A stretch of 64,000 bases of DNA from Peronospora farinosa (lineage: Eukaryota > Oomycota > Peronosporomycetes > Peronosporales > Peronosporaceae). The notes under the pieces were generated by a model, which was given only the letters and a program-made list of their open reading frames with translations, was not told where the DNA came from and did not search any database. This document shows positions 1 through 10,673 of this stretch, piece after piece. Each line of letters begins with the position of its first letter. The first letter of the stretch is position 1. Both the position numbers and the translations under genes were made by a program. Location of the stretch: positions 806,001 to 870,000 of the forward strand of contig CANTFK010000983.1 in assembly GCA_947646735.1 (NCBI GenBank), written 5' to 3'.

Positions 1-2529
1 AACCTGGATGAGTCGGCCACTGTGCCATTCTTCCGAGATTTGGACGAGACGCTCATACAACGATGCAGCGTCGCTGCCACCGCGAGTACCATTCAACAAG
101 GAACCCTCGGAGAACGCCGACAACGCTGAGTCCAACACATTCTCCAATGCCGCCGTCTGCGAAGTGTCGAGCGCAGAGCAACCCTGAGTAAATTCGTCTT
201 CTGTAGTCAGGTGACACTCAAGCATAAAAAGGTCTTCCTTTGCTTGGCACGAGACCGCCGCTAGCTTGTCACCCAGGACTAACTGCTCGACACTGACTGT
301 CGCAATAGAGACACCCTCATCCTTGTCGTCTTCCCCTTGGCCACTGGAAGGTTGCTGTTGCGCGGCAGTGTCCAGATCCTTCTTCAAGTGCTGCAGCAAA
401 ATGTCGGACTTACCGCTAATACGTCCAAGCGTCAATCGGATGCGAAGCACCTTTTGGTCGGATTCTGTGAAAATGGAGTCGGGCATTACAGCACGCAGGA
501 ACGAGTTCTCCAGCCTTGCCTGATCAGCAATAATCTTTTGCTTGGCTGCCTCGGTTTCATGCTCACGTGCAGCTGCTACCAGCGCGCGCAGCCCCATCGT
601 TTGATTAAGCGCCATATGTGCCGTATCCTTCAAAGATTCCACAGCACCACTTTCGGCACGAAGCTTTGCCTTCAGCTGCGCAATCTCCTCCCGGTGACTG
701 TGCGCAAGGTCACGGAAGCGAGCAATAGTGCGCTCCTTATCCTCGAGGACGGTCTTCTGCTCCAATGCCGTCTGTTTCAATTCCTGCAATGTTGCACGCT
801 GTGAGTCAATTTCATCCCGCAGCTCTGCTTCATACTCCGTATGCTGATGTTCCATTTCCTGGTCCACTTCGCGCAATGACTCAAGCGACTGCACCGTGGT
901 CTCCAGCTCTGCAAGTTTCTCACCAAGTGTCAGATTTTTCTCTGTAAGATCTTCCACCATTGTCTCGTATGCGTTCGCAACGTCCAGCATCTCCTTCAAT
1001 TCCTCTGTTTCACTTTCCAGCTTGCTTTTCTTTGTGGTCTATATGTAAACAAACCGAAGCATACTTAACATGTTAGTACTAACACTTATATCAATATAAG
1101 CACAACCACTGTCACGTACGAGTTCTTCCACTTCCTCCCTCAACGACACGAGTTCAGTATTCTCACGTTGGGCCTGACGCAACTTCTTGCTAAGCTCAGC
1201 CTTTTCTTCAGACCCACGCTCGTGCAGCATCTTCACAGCCGCTCGCAGCTTATTATTCTCGTTCTCCAAGTCCCCGGCACTAACAGAAGATCCTTCCAAG
1301 TAGTCTGACCCTGTAGTCGCCGACAGCGCCATGGCAGCTTTGAGCTTCTCCACCTCCTGCTGCAATTCTTCTGCATGCTCCTCCGCAATTTCCTTGTCCA
1401 TCTCAACGGTCTCCTTCTCCAACGTCATCATCTCAATCATATCCTGAAGCTCAGCCACCTGCTTTTCTAGTGTTTCCACCTTACGAGCACCAGAGCTCGA
1501 CTTAGCCACAGCCATTGCGACTTCCTCCGCCTTCTTCTGTTCAGCCGCCGTGAACGCCGCAATGCGCACCTTCTGCTGTGCAACTTCCGCCTCCAACGCC
1601 TTCACCTCCGAAGCATACGTCGCATTTTCAAGTCGTAATTGATTCAGCTGCTTCTCGTGCTCATTTTGTTGCTCAATGATATGGTCTTCTAGCTCGGAAC
1701 GTACTGATTGCACGTGTTCTTCGGCCTCTTCTCGAATGATCTGGATCTGTTGCGTCAACTCTTCCTGCACCGACAACTTCTCTTCTGTTATATCCACAAC
1801 ATTTGCCATGATCTCATCTCCATCAGCATCAACCTGTTGCTGCTCCAGCACCCCCTCTTCCAGCTGCTTCTCTTGTAGCTGTCCTTGCTGCTCCAACAGC
1901 TTGATCTTATCATTATTAACAATAGCTGCTTCCTTCATTACAGCCACACTTTGTCTCAATTGCTCGACGTGTCGGTTCTTCTGCTCAAGTTCTTCTTCCA
2001 GTCGAGAAACTTTTGCTCTTTCTTTTGTCAATTGATCGTTCGACGTCGCTGGACTTCCGGACATTGCACCACCAATAGATGATCGTTTATCACGTGAAAG
2101 ACTCGTTCTACCAGTTGAAAGGCTTGCTCGGTTACTTCCTGTACTCAAAGACGTTCGTGACGAGACTCGAGAGCTGCTAGCGCCTACACCAGACGACGAA
2201 TTCGACAATGAACTCGGCCCTGATAACCGACTGCTTGCACTAGACAACCGACTGCTTGCACTAGACAACCGACGACTTGAGGGCGTCTTGGAAGCAGCCA
2301 AAGGTGACGATAAGACCGATCGAACCATTGATTTCTTGACAAAAAGTCCGTGATTCGACGCACACGTAAAATAGACACGACCATTGAGCTCTCCATTGTT
2401 TTTACCCTCTGGCTTCTCAAGCTCAATACCAACCCATTCACCACTAGCAAATTCTGTCTCTCCTATGAACCGTACAATGCCTGTCTTGCCAGCACCGAAC
2501 GCCACTCGAGCACCGACTTGGAGGTCCAT
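1..2529 (-). CDS. DCTN1: Dynactin subunit p150(Glued), 5' part of gene (partial)
   Basis: The first about 70 residues form a CAP-Gly domain (FGAGKTGIVRFIG, then GKNNG, the family's GKNDG tubulin/EB1-binding motif). A Ser-rich basic linker follows (about 75-160), then a long coiled coil from about 165. In the family this is the microtubule-binding arm of dynactin, the dynein activator. Exon 1 is 1120-2529. An intron at 1039-1119 (donor GTACGT, a TACTAAC branch site, acceptor ATAG) joins in phase 0 to exon 2, which stays open to base 1. About 816 residues are in the window and the C-terminal half lies outside. Reading through the intron adds a spurious tail. The CAP-Gly plus coiled-coil order could also be a CLIP-170-like protein, but the single CAP-Gly at residue 1 favours p150. 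Function is by homology. Confidence 0.85.
2225..2266 (-). repeat. 21-bp tandem duplication in the dynactin Ser-rich linker
   Basis: Two exact adjacent 21-bp units encode two SSRLSSA-type heptads in the basic serine-rich linker between CAP-Gly and the coiled coil. A third, partly matching unit follows. It is in frame, so it changes linker length only. Confidence 0.8.
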
Positions 2530-3020
2530 ACGAGATCGTTATTTTGTGTGCCCACACATGGCTTGGGTGATATGGTGTGTCATACACACATGTGATGGAC
2601 ATGTGGTGTGGCGCGCATGCGTGCGAACGCAACAAGACACAGACCAGACCGAGCAAGAAGATTTGAGGTGCAATGGGCTGCTATTAATAATAAATGACCT
2701 GTAAATAAATACGACAAGGGGCTCACGTCGATCACCTTCGATCGGTCCGCCCTGCGCACCCAAACTGGCTTGTTGGAAAATCCTACTGTGCATGTTTATA
2801 ACCAATCCAATAACTATATAAAGACTGACTAAAGTAGTGCGTCATTCCTCAGCCATTGACTCAAGTCGATTATTAGGTATTGCGTACGAATTCTCGTCGC
2901 CTTGTTGTTGAACCTGCGGTCGGAAGGTCTCTTGACGTGCTTTCTTTTTTACTTTGTGCCATTGAGAGATTACAGCTTCATAAGAGAGCCACACAAGCAG
3001 CAGTCGCTATCAATTATAGG
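2530..3020. promoter_or_regulatory. Divergent intergenic region with oomycete initiator
   Basis: This separates the dynactin start (minus) from the unknown protein (plus). TCATTCC at 2842-2848 fits the oomycete Inr consensus (TCAYTYY) and a TATATAAA-like stretch lies at about 2815. From the Inr to the first ATG (3021) is about 170 nt. Because TATAG sits directly before that ATG, a 5'UTR intron is possible. No other gene is visible. Confidence 0.45.
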
Positions 3021-3797
3021 ATGAAAGTCCAAAGTATCATTGACATGTTTGAAAACATGACTACTTCGACAAGTGTAAACTTGACAAACCCCTCGGTCAA
3101 GCCTTTGGAACGTGGCAATGTTCATGGGCTAGTGACGTATTACGACGGACTGGCAAAAGCTGAGGAAGTTGTAGTGAGTAACTCGACTGTTTGTCGAGTC
3201 CGGAACGAGTCTGTCGTGAGTCAGTGTGAGCTACAACTAAAGGAGGTGAAACAGGAGCAGAAGAAGGAAGAAAAGCAGCAGGAAAATAGCCAGCAGAGTA
3301 TTCACGAGTCAAGGAAAGCATTAGCAGTCACGAGACCTCCTTCCTCGATCGTTTTGAACCTTGTGAGCAAGATTCCGCAGCCAAAATCACGTGAGTTTCA
3401 TCTGGCTGCTTGCTCAAAGAGGAAGAATGTGTCCAAAGACGCCTCAAGCTCTCGCACGTGTTCTGATGCAATGCTGCAATCATTCTCTGTCGCTCCACCG
3501 ACCCCTGTTTCTGTCCGAGCACGTGCTCCTGTTGCAAGCTACGCTGCTTTTGTAGCTAGGATTGAACACTCACAGTCTCGCCTCTTTGATTTTGAAAAGG
3601 ATGAACGATGGTTGGAAAAGATGGAGACGATGAAAGGCCGAGTGGAGACACTCAAGAGGAGGAATCACATTGCATTAGCAAAAGAAGTGGCTAGTATTCC
3701 ACGAAAACGAAGGAGTTTGAGTGAATGCAGTGGTGAATCAACAGCTTCCACTGCATCAATGTCATCGATGGATATGCTTGAGGTAATGTATCAGTAA
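3021..3797 (+). CDS. Unrecognised basic/Ser-rich protein, 258 aa
   Basis: I do not recognise this protein. The frame is open from 2880 but has no ATG until 3021 (MKVQSIIDMFENM), which I take as the start. It has a Glu/Lys/Gln-rich stretch (about 75-100), a Pro/Ala segment near 165-180, a short predicted helical region with FDFEKDERWLEKMETMKGR (about 195-215), a basic RKRR cluster and a Ser/Thr-rich tail. There is no signal peptide or membrane segment. Regular codon structure, a plausible Inr upstream and lack of an antisense rival support a real gene. A cytoskeletal or nuclear role is only a guess. Confidence 0.6.
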   Translation: MKVQSIIDMFENMTTSTSVNLTNPSVKPLERGNVHGLVTYYDGLAKAEEVVVSNSTVCRVRNESVVSQCELQLKEVKQEQKKEEKQQENSQQSIHESRKALAVTRPPSSIVLNLVSKIPQPKSREFHLAACSKRKNVSKDASSSRTCSDAMLQSFSVAPPTPVSVRARAPVASYAAFVARIEHSQSRLFDFEKDERWLEKMETMKGRVETLKRRNHIALAKEVASIPRKRRSLSECSGESTASTASMSSMDMLEVMYQ

Positions 3798-4000
3798 CGT
3801 CCTGTCTAGCGAATTACTATTGGGACAATTATCTAAGTTATTTGTAAATATCGAATGTTGACTATCGTTCTCTATACGTCAGTACTGCCATTTGGAAAAC
3901 GAGATGCCTAGTTTTAACCAATCAGAAGCATAGTTGGCATAAATTCAGATTCTAGAAAGAATTTGTGTACGTACGTACACAAAGAGAAAATAGTCGGAAC

Positions 4001-4086
4001 ATGACCAGTGAAGCCAACGTCTCCTCTGTATTGGGAGGTACTGTACTCAACGCTGGACCTCTGGGCACTGAGTATGTCTATTTGGA

Positions 4087-4121
<35 letters not shown>

Positions 4122-5044
4122 TATCTTATAGGTTTGTAATTAACTGTGTGTGACTATACGAATAGTACAATGTACGGCAAGCTACCGCCTTTGAATCCTG
4201 ATGACTTGAAACTTCCACCTCCTCCACCATCAGCTGCTAATAAAGTAACGGATACAGAAAACGCAATTTCTATTAGTGAAGTATGGGAAGAATTGAAGGC
4301 AAAAACGAGAGAAATGTACGATTAAAAGGAAAGATGATACAGTCGTAAGTAGATGCTGCTAACATTTAAGTAAGGGGTTATGATGGGGTTACTGTAGTAT
4401 CATGGGCTCGTCAGTGTCTGGTGTGTTATCAGCAATGCGCTTTGCAAACTTGACGATGGCTGGATGCATGATTGCTTTGGCTATAGGGCAAATTATCCAG
4501 ACAAAGTCGGCATTCTCAGCTATATCTGACGTCTTCTCGGTCATTTACACCATGTACGTACAGTACATATTAATTGGTTACAATGATGGTATTGTGAAGG
4601 TGATTATAATGAATCTGATTTGTTCTTTTATTGATTGATTGACTGGCTGTAGCTTCTTTGCATTGCTTTTGGTGGGCTATGAGTTTCGAACAGCTACCAT
4701 TGATAAAATACTGCGTGGTAGCTTTGGATTTATGTACAGTCCCTGGGGCCGATGTCTCTTTTTGAGCATGTACGTAGCTAGTAGAATGCTGGGTGTTTTC
4801 TCTGTTGTGTCTTGTGTCTTGAATTGACAATGCTTTTGGACACAGGATTTCTATCTTTCCATTTGGCATGTGCCATATCTATGGCGTGCTAGTGTCACTT
4901 GCAGGTTTTGCGAATGCGTACTTTAACTACTTTGTTATCACGAAGCATCCGTCGTTCACGCGTGGCGTTCCCGACTACACGCCTCCTGAGAAGACTTGCG
5001 TAGCCAACCCCACGACCGTCGCGGAAGAAGACGTGACTGTCTAA
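4001..5044 (+). CDS. COPI-associated family membrane protein, 5 exons, about 230 aa
   Basis: Exons are 4001-4071, 4166-4315, 4398-4553, 4653-4769 and 4846-5044, all with GT-AG introns and matching phases; three donors read AT|GTACG. The N-terminal about 75 residues are soluble and contain a five-proline run. The rest has four hydrophobic segments with the family pattern (RFANLTMAGCMIA, FFALLLVGYEFRT, FGFMYSPWGR, NYFVITKHP) ending in a soluble tail. The family (COPI associated protein, PF08507 type) is a small Golgi/ER membrane protein of poorly known role. Intron 3 contains an in-frame stop after REMYD, so intron retention would give a truncated soluble peptide. The ATG at 4402 could be read as a separate start; the in-frame splice makes one gene more likely. 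Confidence 0.75.
4085..4121 (+). repeat. (GAAA)9 microsatellite in an intron
   Basis: Nine GAAA units lie in intron 1 of the COPI-associated gene, close to the donor site. Length change here would not alter the protein. Confidence 0.9.
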
Positions 5045-5294
5045 GGACGTTTTCGGTGTATGATGTAGCAGGCATTAAGCAATTGGCACGCTTCTTGTTT
5101 GCAGTTAGGCTTGAGAGTTGTGTAAGTGCTTTAGGTCGCTTGCGTTGATGCTCAGTCATGCATACTACCTGCATAATTTACTAAAGCACTCACTCGTTGC
5201 TCTAGCTTTGAACCCTGCAAAGTACTTTATTGAGATTTTATTCAATGTCGTTGGATGATAGACCGAGACTGATTGGCCTTACAATCGAATAGAT

Positions 5295-5525
5295 ATGGCT
5301 GTTGAGAAAGAGCTATGCGAGCGCGTTTGCAAGAAACAGGCTTGCGCTATCCAGTTTTGTTTGCAGCGCCACGATTACCAGGAAAGCAAGTGCGCAGCCG
5401 TCATCAAGCAGTATTACAACTGCTGCGCCGCTGCTATGGAAGCAGAGGAGAAAACTCGAAAGCCTACTGGTACAATTGTTACTGCTGGCAATGATAATGG
5501 TAAAGCGAAGCGAGGCATGAATTAA
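5295..5525 (+). CDS. CMC4: Cx9C-motif mitochondrial protein, CMC4-like
   Basis: This 76-residue single-exon protein has twin cysteine motifs around residues 8-45 (CKKQACAIQFC, then ESKCAAVIKQYYNCC). The family CMC4 has the same spacing and the same ESKC..VI....CC block. Twin-Cx9C proteins are imported to the mitochondrial intermembrane space by the Mia40/Erv1 disulfide relay and mostly serve respiratory-complex assembly. The start ATG at 5295 places the first Cys near residue 8, as in homologues. An overlapping +2 frame (5302-5520) is a shadow. Confidence 0.85.
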   Translation: MAVEKELCERVCKKQACAIQFCLQRHDYQESKCAAVIKQYYNCCAAAMEAEEKTRKPTGTIVTAGNDNGKAKRGMN

Positions 5526-5689
5526 ACAACAAGTCTACGCGATCTTGAGTTTGGAGTCGATGGGTCTGATTGTGCGGCGAAAGAGCATCTTTCGTCGGAC
5601 TTGGCCAAGGATCCAGAGTAGGCGGGAGCTGCTTATTACAAGCGCGCTGTGGACCAAAGAAAAAACAGTATAAAAGTCAGTACGTGAGA

Positions 5690-7036
5690 TCAGATTACAG
5701 CAAAGGAAGGTTCAAATGGGGTAATGTACCTGATCATCTCCCACGAATCCAGGACGAAGGCGGAAAGCAAAAGTTGAAACATCAGAAGCAGCATCTGGAT
5801 CAGCACTAAAATTGCAAGCTGCACGCGCGGCTCGTAGAGAATCGATTGCTGGGTGTGCTGTGTTAATTCCGAGCTGGTGTTGTTGCATATTTTGCTTTTT
5901 GTCTCTTTGGTGCTGGCGAGTGCCTTGCTCTTGACCTTCTTTTTCTACAATGAAAAGCACCTTAGCATGGTGTGGACTCTGATATAGCATCAATGCAGAC
6001 ATACATTTGACGCTTCAGCAAAGCCCGCAAGAAGCTGTTCTGGTTCAAAGCGGTCGATGTCCTGCCATAAACTCTCGAGCAATTTTTCTCCACGCTGTTG
6101 CGTTCGTACAAAAGTGCCACTCATGTCCGAGTCGAAGCAATGAAGCACAACGTATTTTGTCGATAGTATAACTACCACTTGCACAAATACTGTCATTGTT
6201 GTGAGCGTGAATGCAGTCATATCAATGACAATTGCGTTTGTCTACGTATACAACAGTTTCATAGCGTCAGTTCCTCCACTTGAACAGATCCACCATGACA
6301 GTCCTTACATGAACTGGACAATATGAAAAGCCCGCAACCAATAAAGTGTGTTCAATGGCAGACAAGACAATCACTTCGCGAGAAAGCCGACCCTTCGTGA
6401 CTCTATCATAACATATCAATGCTATATCCAGCAAACATCTACAATGGACTCAAAGAACCAAAGAAAACATTAAGCAAAGTAATTAACCATCACATTTACT
6501 GTCTTCAAGATAGTATGGACTTAGCAATAACGTACATGATTGCAACCTTCACGACCTGTATCGTCTTCAATGACAGCTCATAGTAATAATAGACAGCTCC
6601 AGCTCCAGTCAGCACCAAGATTTGGATTGTCAGTCTGGTAATTACAGGAGAAACACGTGGTAAAAGCATCTTCACAAGGTTTTGTCGCATCATCCAGACA
6701 GCAATTCCAATGAGCAGCGCAAATTGTGCAATTGTGACGCCCTATATCACAAAAAAAGATAACCATATTTGAGTGTTTTGTTTTTACTTTCAATAAACTA
6801 TACATGGCTACTTAAATAAGTACCTGGACAACTAATAACATATTTTGTACCACAAGCGCCATGAGACTGTGAAGTAATAGTGCGTCATCTAAAGTTGCTG
6901 GAATTTCCATAACATCGGCACTTAATTGATGATAATACGTTTGTACTTTATGTAATGATTTTTCCAAATCAGCTGCAGCTTCGCGGGATTTAACCGGCGC
7001 TCGAAGTGCTGACACATGACGTCGCTTTTTAGCCAT
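5690..7036 (-). CDS. Unknown multi-pass membrane protein, 5 exons, 346 aa
   Basis: Exons, in transcript order, are 7036-6824, 6741-6536, 6438-6309, 6241-6005 and 5944-5690. All introns are GT-AG and phase-consistent (82, 97, 67 and 60 nt). The protein starts with a basic stretch (MAKKRRHVSALRAP) and has about six hydrophobic segments: about 58-71, 74-90, 105-125, 138-150, 185-210, and 310-330 near the C-terminus. A hydrophilic loop (about 215-300) rich in Lys and Gln lies before the last one. I cannot assign a family. The first intact frame starts with TTG at 7045, so the ATG at 7036 is used. Exon 5 removes the need for a plus-strand gene at 5570-5809. Confidence 0.7.
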
Positions 7037-7204
7037 AATACACAATGAACAATATTGTCCAATCAGATCATTGGATTATGAACATTTTACTGTAGTAAAA
7101 GTATACAAACCTTTACACCTTGTTTATGATTGGTTAAAATACCATTCACATATTAACCAATCATTATTACTACCTGCTCACTAACCTTCCTGCCATCCAC
7201 TAAA
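7037..7204. promoter_or_regulatory. Bidirectional promoter with paired inverted CCAAT boxes
   Basis: The divergent promoter of the membrane protein (minus) and frataxin (plus) is only 168 bp. It holds CCAAT facing ATTGG at 7059-7074, and a perfect 10-bp inverted repeat GATTGGTTAA (7128-7137) / TTAACCAATC (7153-7162). This arrangement suggests NF-Y-type binding for both genes. Confidence 0.5.
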
Positions 7205-7858
7205 ATGATGCGTCGTAGTGCTCTCTCTTCGTTGCGTGTGATGTGTCGTCGCGCTACGATCTCAAGCTTCAAGACATTGACTGCAATGCCAGATCACTGT
7301 AACTTCAATACTACACCAATGAAATCTCATTGGAGCTCTCGACATGTCGCATATTTCTCCTCAGATGCTTTAACACCTGCACTCCCAATGACGGAACATG
7401 AGTTTATGGAGTTGGCAGACGAGACGCTGCATGGTATTCAAAGCTGGTTGGATGGTATTGATGAGATGCTTGACGAGTCCGACGTTGTCTTCTCTGTACG
7501 TTATAATGTATTGCAATAATTGCAATAACTCACCTGATTCGTGATTGATTGTTGACAATAATAGCAAGGGGTCCTGAAGATCGACTTGGGTGAACATGGT
7601 ACATGGGTGATCAATCGTCAGGTGCCTAATAGGCAGATCTGGTGGTCTTCTCCAATCAGGTACGGCTGATTATGAGACATTTGTTGGAGCTGAAGTGGTC
7701 TGAGAAGTCTGAAAATGTGTCGATTTCGTAGTGGTCCTCGTCGTTACGAATACGACGCTGAAAATGGTCACTGGATCAACACGCGAGACAGAGGCGAGCT
7801 CCTGGCACTGCTGCGGTCTGAAATTCTGGACGCCACAGGGATTGAGATCTACAGCTAA
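7205..7858 (+). CDS. FXN: Frataxin, mitochondrial
   Basis: Three exons (7205-7495, 7565-7659, 7732-7858) give 170 residues. The first about 60 residues are Arg/Ser-rich without acids, a mitochondrial presequence. The frataxin/CyaY fold follows: an acidic helix (FMELADETLHGIQSWLDGIDEMLDESDVVF), beta strands (GVLKIDLGEHGTWVINRQ), the signature PNRQIWWSSPISGPRRY, then the C-terminal helix (ELLALLRSEI). Frataxin binds iron through the acidic helix and accelerates sulfur transfer on the NFS1-ISCU complex in matrix Fe-S cluster assembly. Length and exon phases fit well. It shares a promoter with the divergent membrane protein. Confidence 0.93.
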
Positions 7859-8050
7859 AGCAAAAGCGTGAGTCGTGCTCCGTTAAAGGATAACTTAGCT
7901 GTGTTGACAAAGAATGCCACACCAACCCTGGACAAAAGGTGGATTTTACCGGGCCTCTTTGGGGAGCGCGGCGGCACTTTTGTAATGTCTGCTCGTTTGG
8001 CGCTTTCCGTTGTATTGGTGTGTTGATCCTCGCGTAGCAGTTGTACTCTT

Positions 8051-10152
8051 CTAGGCCATCTCGTTGTCTTCCTCGTCTTCCTCATCCTCCTCTTCAGCAG
8101 GATCACTTTCTAACTCTTCTTGTCTATTCATGTCTACTTCGTGTCGCTCGCTCATGTAGTTCTAATTTCACAGCGCACACGTAATTGATGACATGTTAAG
8201 ACGGGAAGATACATAGTATGAATAGCGTACAGATGGAGTAAAGGGGACAATCAGCTGCTTCTTACTTCAAGCAAAAGACCGCGAAAGTGGTCTGCAGATG
8301 CCTCCAATGTGCTAGCGGCCAAGAGACCTTTCCGGCGTGCTTCTTCCTTTTCCCAGTCGGCAATTGCGCGGTCGCGCATATCTAAAATATGATCCCGACG
8401 TCTTCTTTCATTTTCCGCTTCCGTCAAATGCGCGTAATACTCTTTTTCCTGAAATACAAGCAAGCTACTGATAAGACCGTAGCTGGGTATAGATGTTGAG
8501 TCAAGTACTAGATTCACCTCGTCTGTGCATCTGCGCCACATATCGCCCATAATTTTTCTTGCTTCGGACGCAGAGCGTCGTGTCTTGCCTAAGGCTTCCT
8601 TTTGCATTTGACAGTATACGATGAAAGGGTTGACTGGTCGGGGAAGGCGGTTTTCCTGTGAACATTAGGGATGCAATGATGTTTAATTATCATTGGCAAG
8701 TACTCAAGAGCAATAAGCAAAAGAGTGCAGATAAACACACCTTTAATACTGGCCGAGCTGGTCGATTTGACCGCCCATTAGTTTGTGAGACCACTGGCGT
8801 GCTCTTCCAAGTTGTAGAGCTGTAAGAAATTCCTAGCGTTAGTTCGCAAAATCAATTGTACACCATAATGAGAACGTACGCTCGAGTAGCCGTTAATCTT
8901 GCAGATAAATATGTCCTCTCTTCGCTAGATAGCTCACTCAATACGGGCTGCCATAAGTCTACGACGATGAACATAGTTTAGTCAGCGGTAATAAACGACA
9001 TAGTACGCCAACACTTGTACTTACTTGCGTCGTTTGTGTCACGTACGATATCGTCAAGGGGTGGCATTGTCTCAATATACCCTGCACTGGAAGTTGGCAA
9101 GGTGACGCCGGTACCTTTTACTTGAAACGGGTTCGCCCCAATCCATTTGTGCCCATTTAATGCAAAGCGATAAGCCATCACCTGCTCGAAGATTGAAAAT
9201 ACGATGGCTGGCTCAAATGCTTTCGGCAGATTCAAGTCTGCACAAAGCGTACTAGCAAACGTCTGGGCGGCATTACAGTCGTTGGAAATATCCCACTCAA
9301 ACTGATCGCGCAACTGCATGTGCATCGAAACAAAGCAAAAGTTAGATACGTGCGCTATCACTCTCCTGTCAACGTCACGTACAGAAAACCCGTCGATAAT
9401 GAGATCCAGGTAGATGGGATATAGCCGCCCATTTCTAAGTTTGATGCTTAAATTCGAGGTAAACATGAAAATTTGTCGCCGGATCGACTCGGCAATAGCA
9501 TCCTGCTCATATTACGTCATATACAACATCAGTAGGAGCAAAACAAACTTGCTGACTTGTAAAGCGTCAGCACGCACTCTATGTTTTTCGCTCATGTTTT
9601 CATCCTGGGTTATTTGGGAAGCAAGTCTTTCTGGCGAGCAAGTAGTTAAAGCTCTGTCGCCAGCAATTATGTGCAAACATGCACTCACTGTCAGCTATTT
9701 TTCGCAAACACAACCAATGCCGCTTCAGTATAAACTTACGCATTAATAAGGAATGTGTCCTGAAATCGAATGCCATCCAAGTCCACGTCAAGACGAATGG
9801 GGCAAATAAGCTCCGTCTTGGCCAAATGCCGCGTCTTCCATACATCACACTGATGTATTGTCGATCGTGAATCCACATTGGCCTTACTGCCTTTTTCCTT
9901 AGACACCATAGCCTTTACTTTTGCAGCTGACGCATCCAACGGAAGTACAATAGTCCTTCGTTTTCGCTTTCTATTGCCTGTAACTGTCTGCTCCACGTCT
10001 GATGCAGCCTTTTACATTCAAATAACATGAGCACATCAACCATCTCTCTCTACTAGCACAGTAAACAACAACAATGGACAAACCGATTGCATAGATGTTG
10101 CATCAGCGATGATAAGACTTTTTTTATCGACTGTATTGCGTCCAAACTGCAT
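8051..10152 (-). CDS. SNF5/SMARCB1-family protein fused to an HMG box, 9 exons, 493 aa
   Basis: Exons, in transcript order, are 10152-10084, 10008-9740, 9653-9578, 9502-9025, 8958-8880, 8819-8741, 8655-8518, 8448-8266 and 8161-8051. All are GT-AG with matching phases. Residues about 94-325 are an SNF5 domain with both repeats (PIRLDVDLDGIRFQD; then LRDQFEWDISND and the NDANLWQPVLSEL end). Residues about 351-430 are an HMG box (PRPVNPFIVYC, then KIMGDMWRRCTDEEKEYY). The last exon encodes an acidic tail (EEEDEEDEED). SNF5 is a core subunit of SWI/SNF remodelers; HMG boxes bend DNA; acidic tails are typical of HMGB proteins. Start MQFGRN is reached through a 69-nt first exon. Reading through the last intron gives a shorter end (VRSS) at 8251. 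The fusion rests on splice joins inferred by eye. Confidence 0.8.
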
Positions 10153-10214
10153 CAAACACCACAAACACAACACTTAGTATCTTCTTTACTCATTCATGAT
10201 GTCCTCGATGCTCC

Positions 10215-10673
10215 TTAAACCTGCGTAGGTGCAGTAGATCTCCTAGAACCACCATCTAGAGGCTTTAGTGGCTTAGCCACTGCATTCTTGAGCGTTTGAT
10301 GCGCCAGCGCGACACGATATCGCATCAATAACTTGTCTACCGCTGTATCTGCAATCTACAAGACATGTCACAGCAGTGAGAGACCTATAATCAGTTAATT
10401 TGGACCACAATTACGTACATCAGACGGAGCTTTGAGACGTCGAGCTTTGGGTGATAAATAAGCACGTAATTGATCTCTTGACCAGCCTAATGTACTTGCA
10501 ATCTTGTCATCTGATACAGCATAACGCTGCATAAAAAGTGCTAACCGATCGGCCACGGAATGCCACTCACTTGAAGTAATGCCACTCATTATTAATGTAT
10601 CTCTTTGTATGGAGGGGAGATCGTCCTCTGCTCGAAGTGTGAAAGGCAAAATGTGAAATGTGGTGTACATCAT
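10215..10673 (-). CDS. Small HTH-like protein, 2 exons, 131 aa
   Basis: Exons are 10673-10419 and 10355-10215, joined in phase 0 by a 63-nt intron (donor GTACGT). The middle (YAVSDDKIASTLGWSRDQLRAYL) has the look of a helix-turn-helix of the SANT/sigma kind, followed by basic residues. No family is recognised. The frame extends upstream only through a GTG at 10703, so the ATG at 10673 (or 10670) is preferred. It ends 62 bp from the SNF5-HMG start, on the same strand. A nuclear role is inference only. Confidence 0.55.

Noticed and set aside
4402..4638. Separate COPI-associated gene starting at ATG 4402
   Set aside because: The upstream small frame joins it in phase through a GT-AG intron with a CTAAC branch motif, so a single gene explains both.
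5195..5225. GGTTCAAA box-B-like motif on the minus strand as a tRNA
   Set aside because: No box A at proper distance and no cloverleaf arms could be drawn.
5570..5809. 79-codon plus-strand frame with a basic C-terminus
   Set aside because: It is antisense to the last exon of the membrane-protein gene (5690-5944), whose splice phases and hydrophobic segment fit better, and it has no family match.
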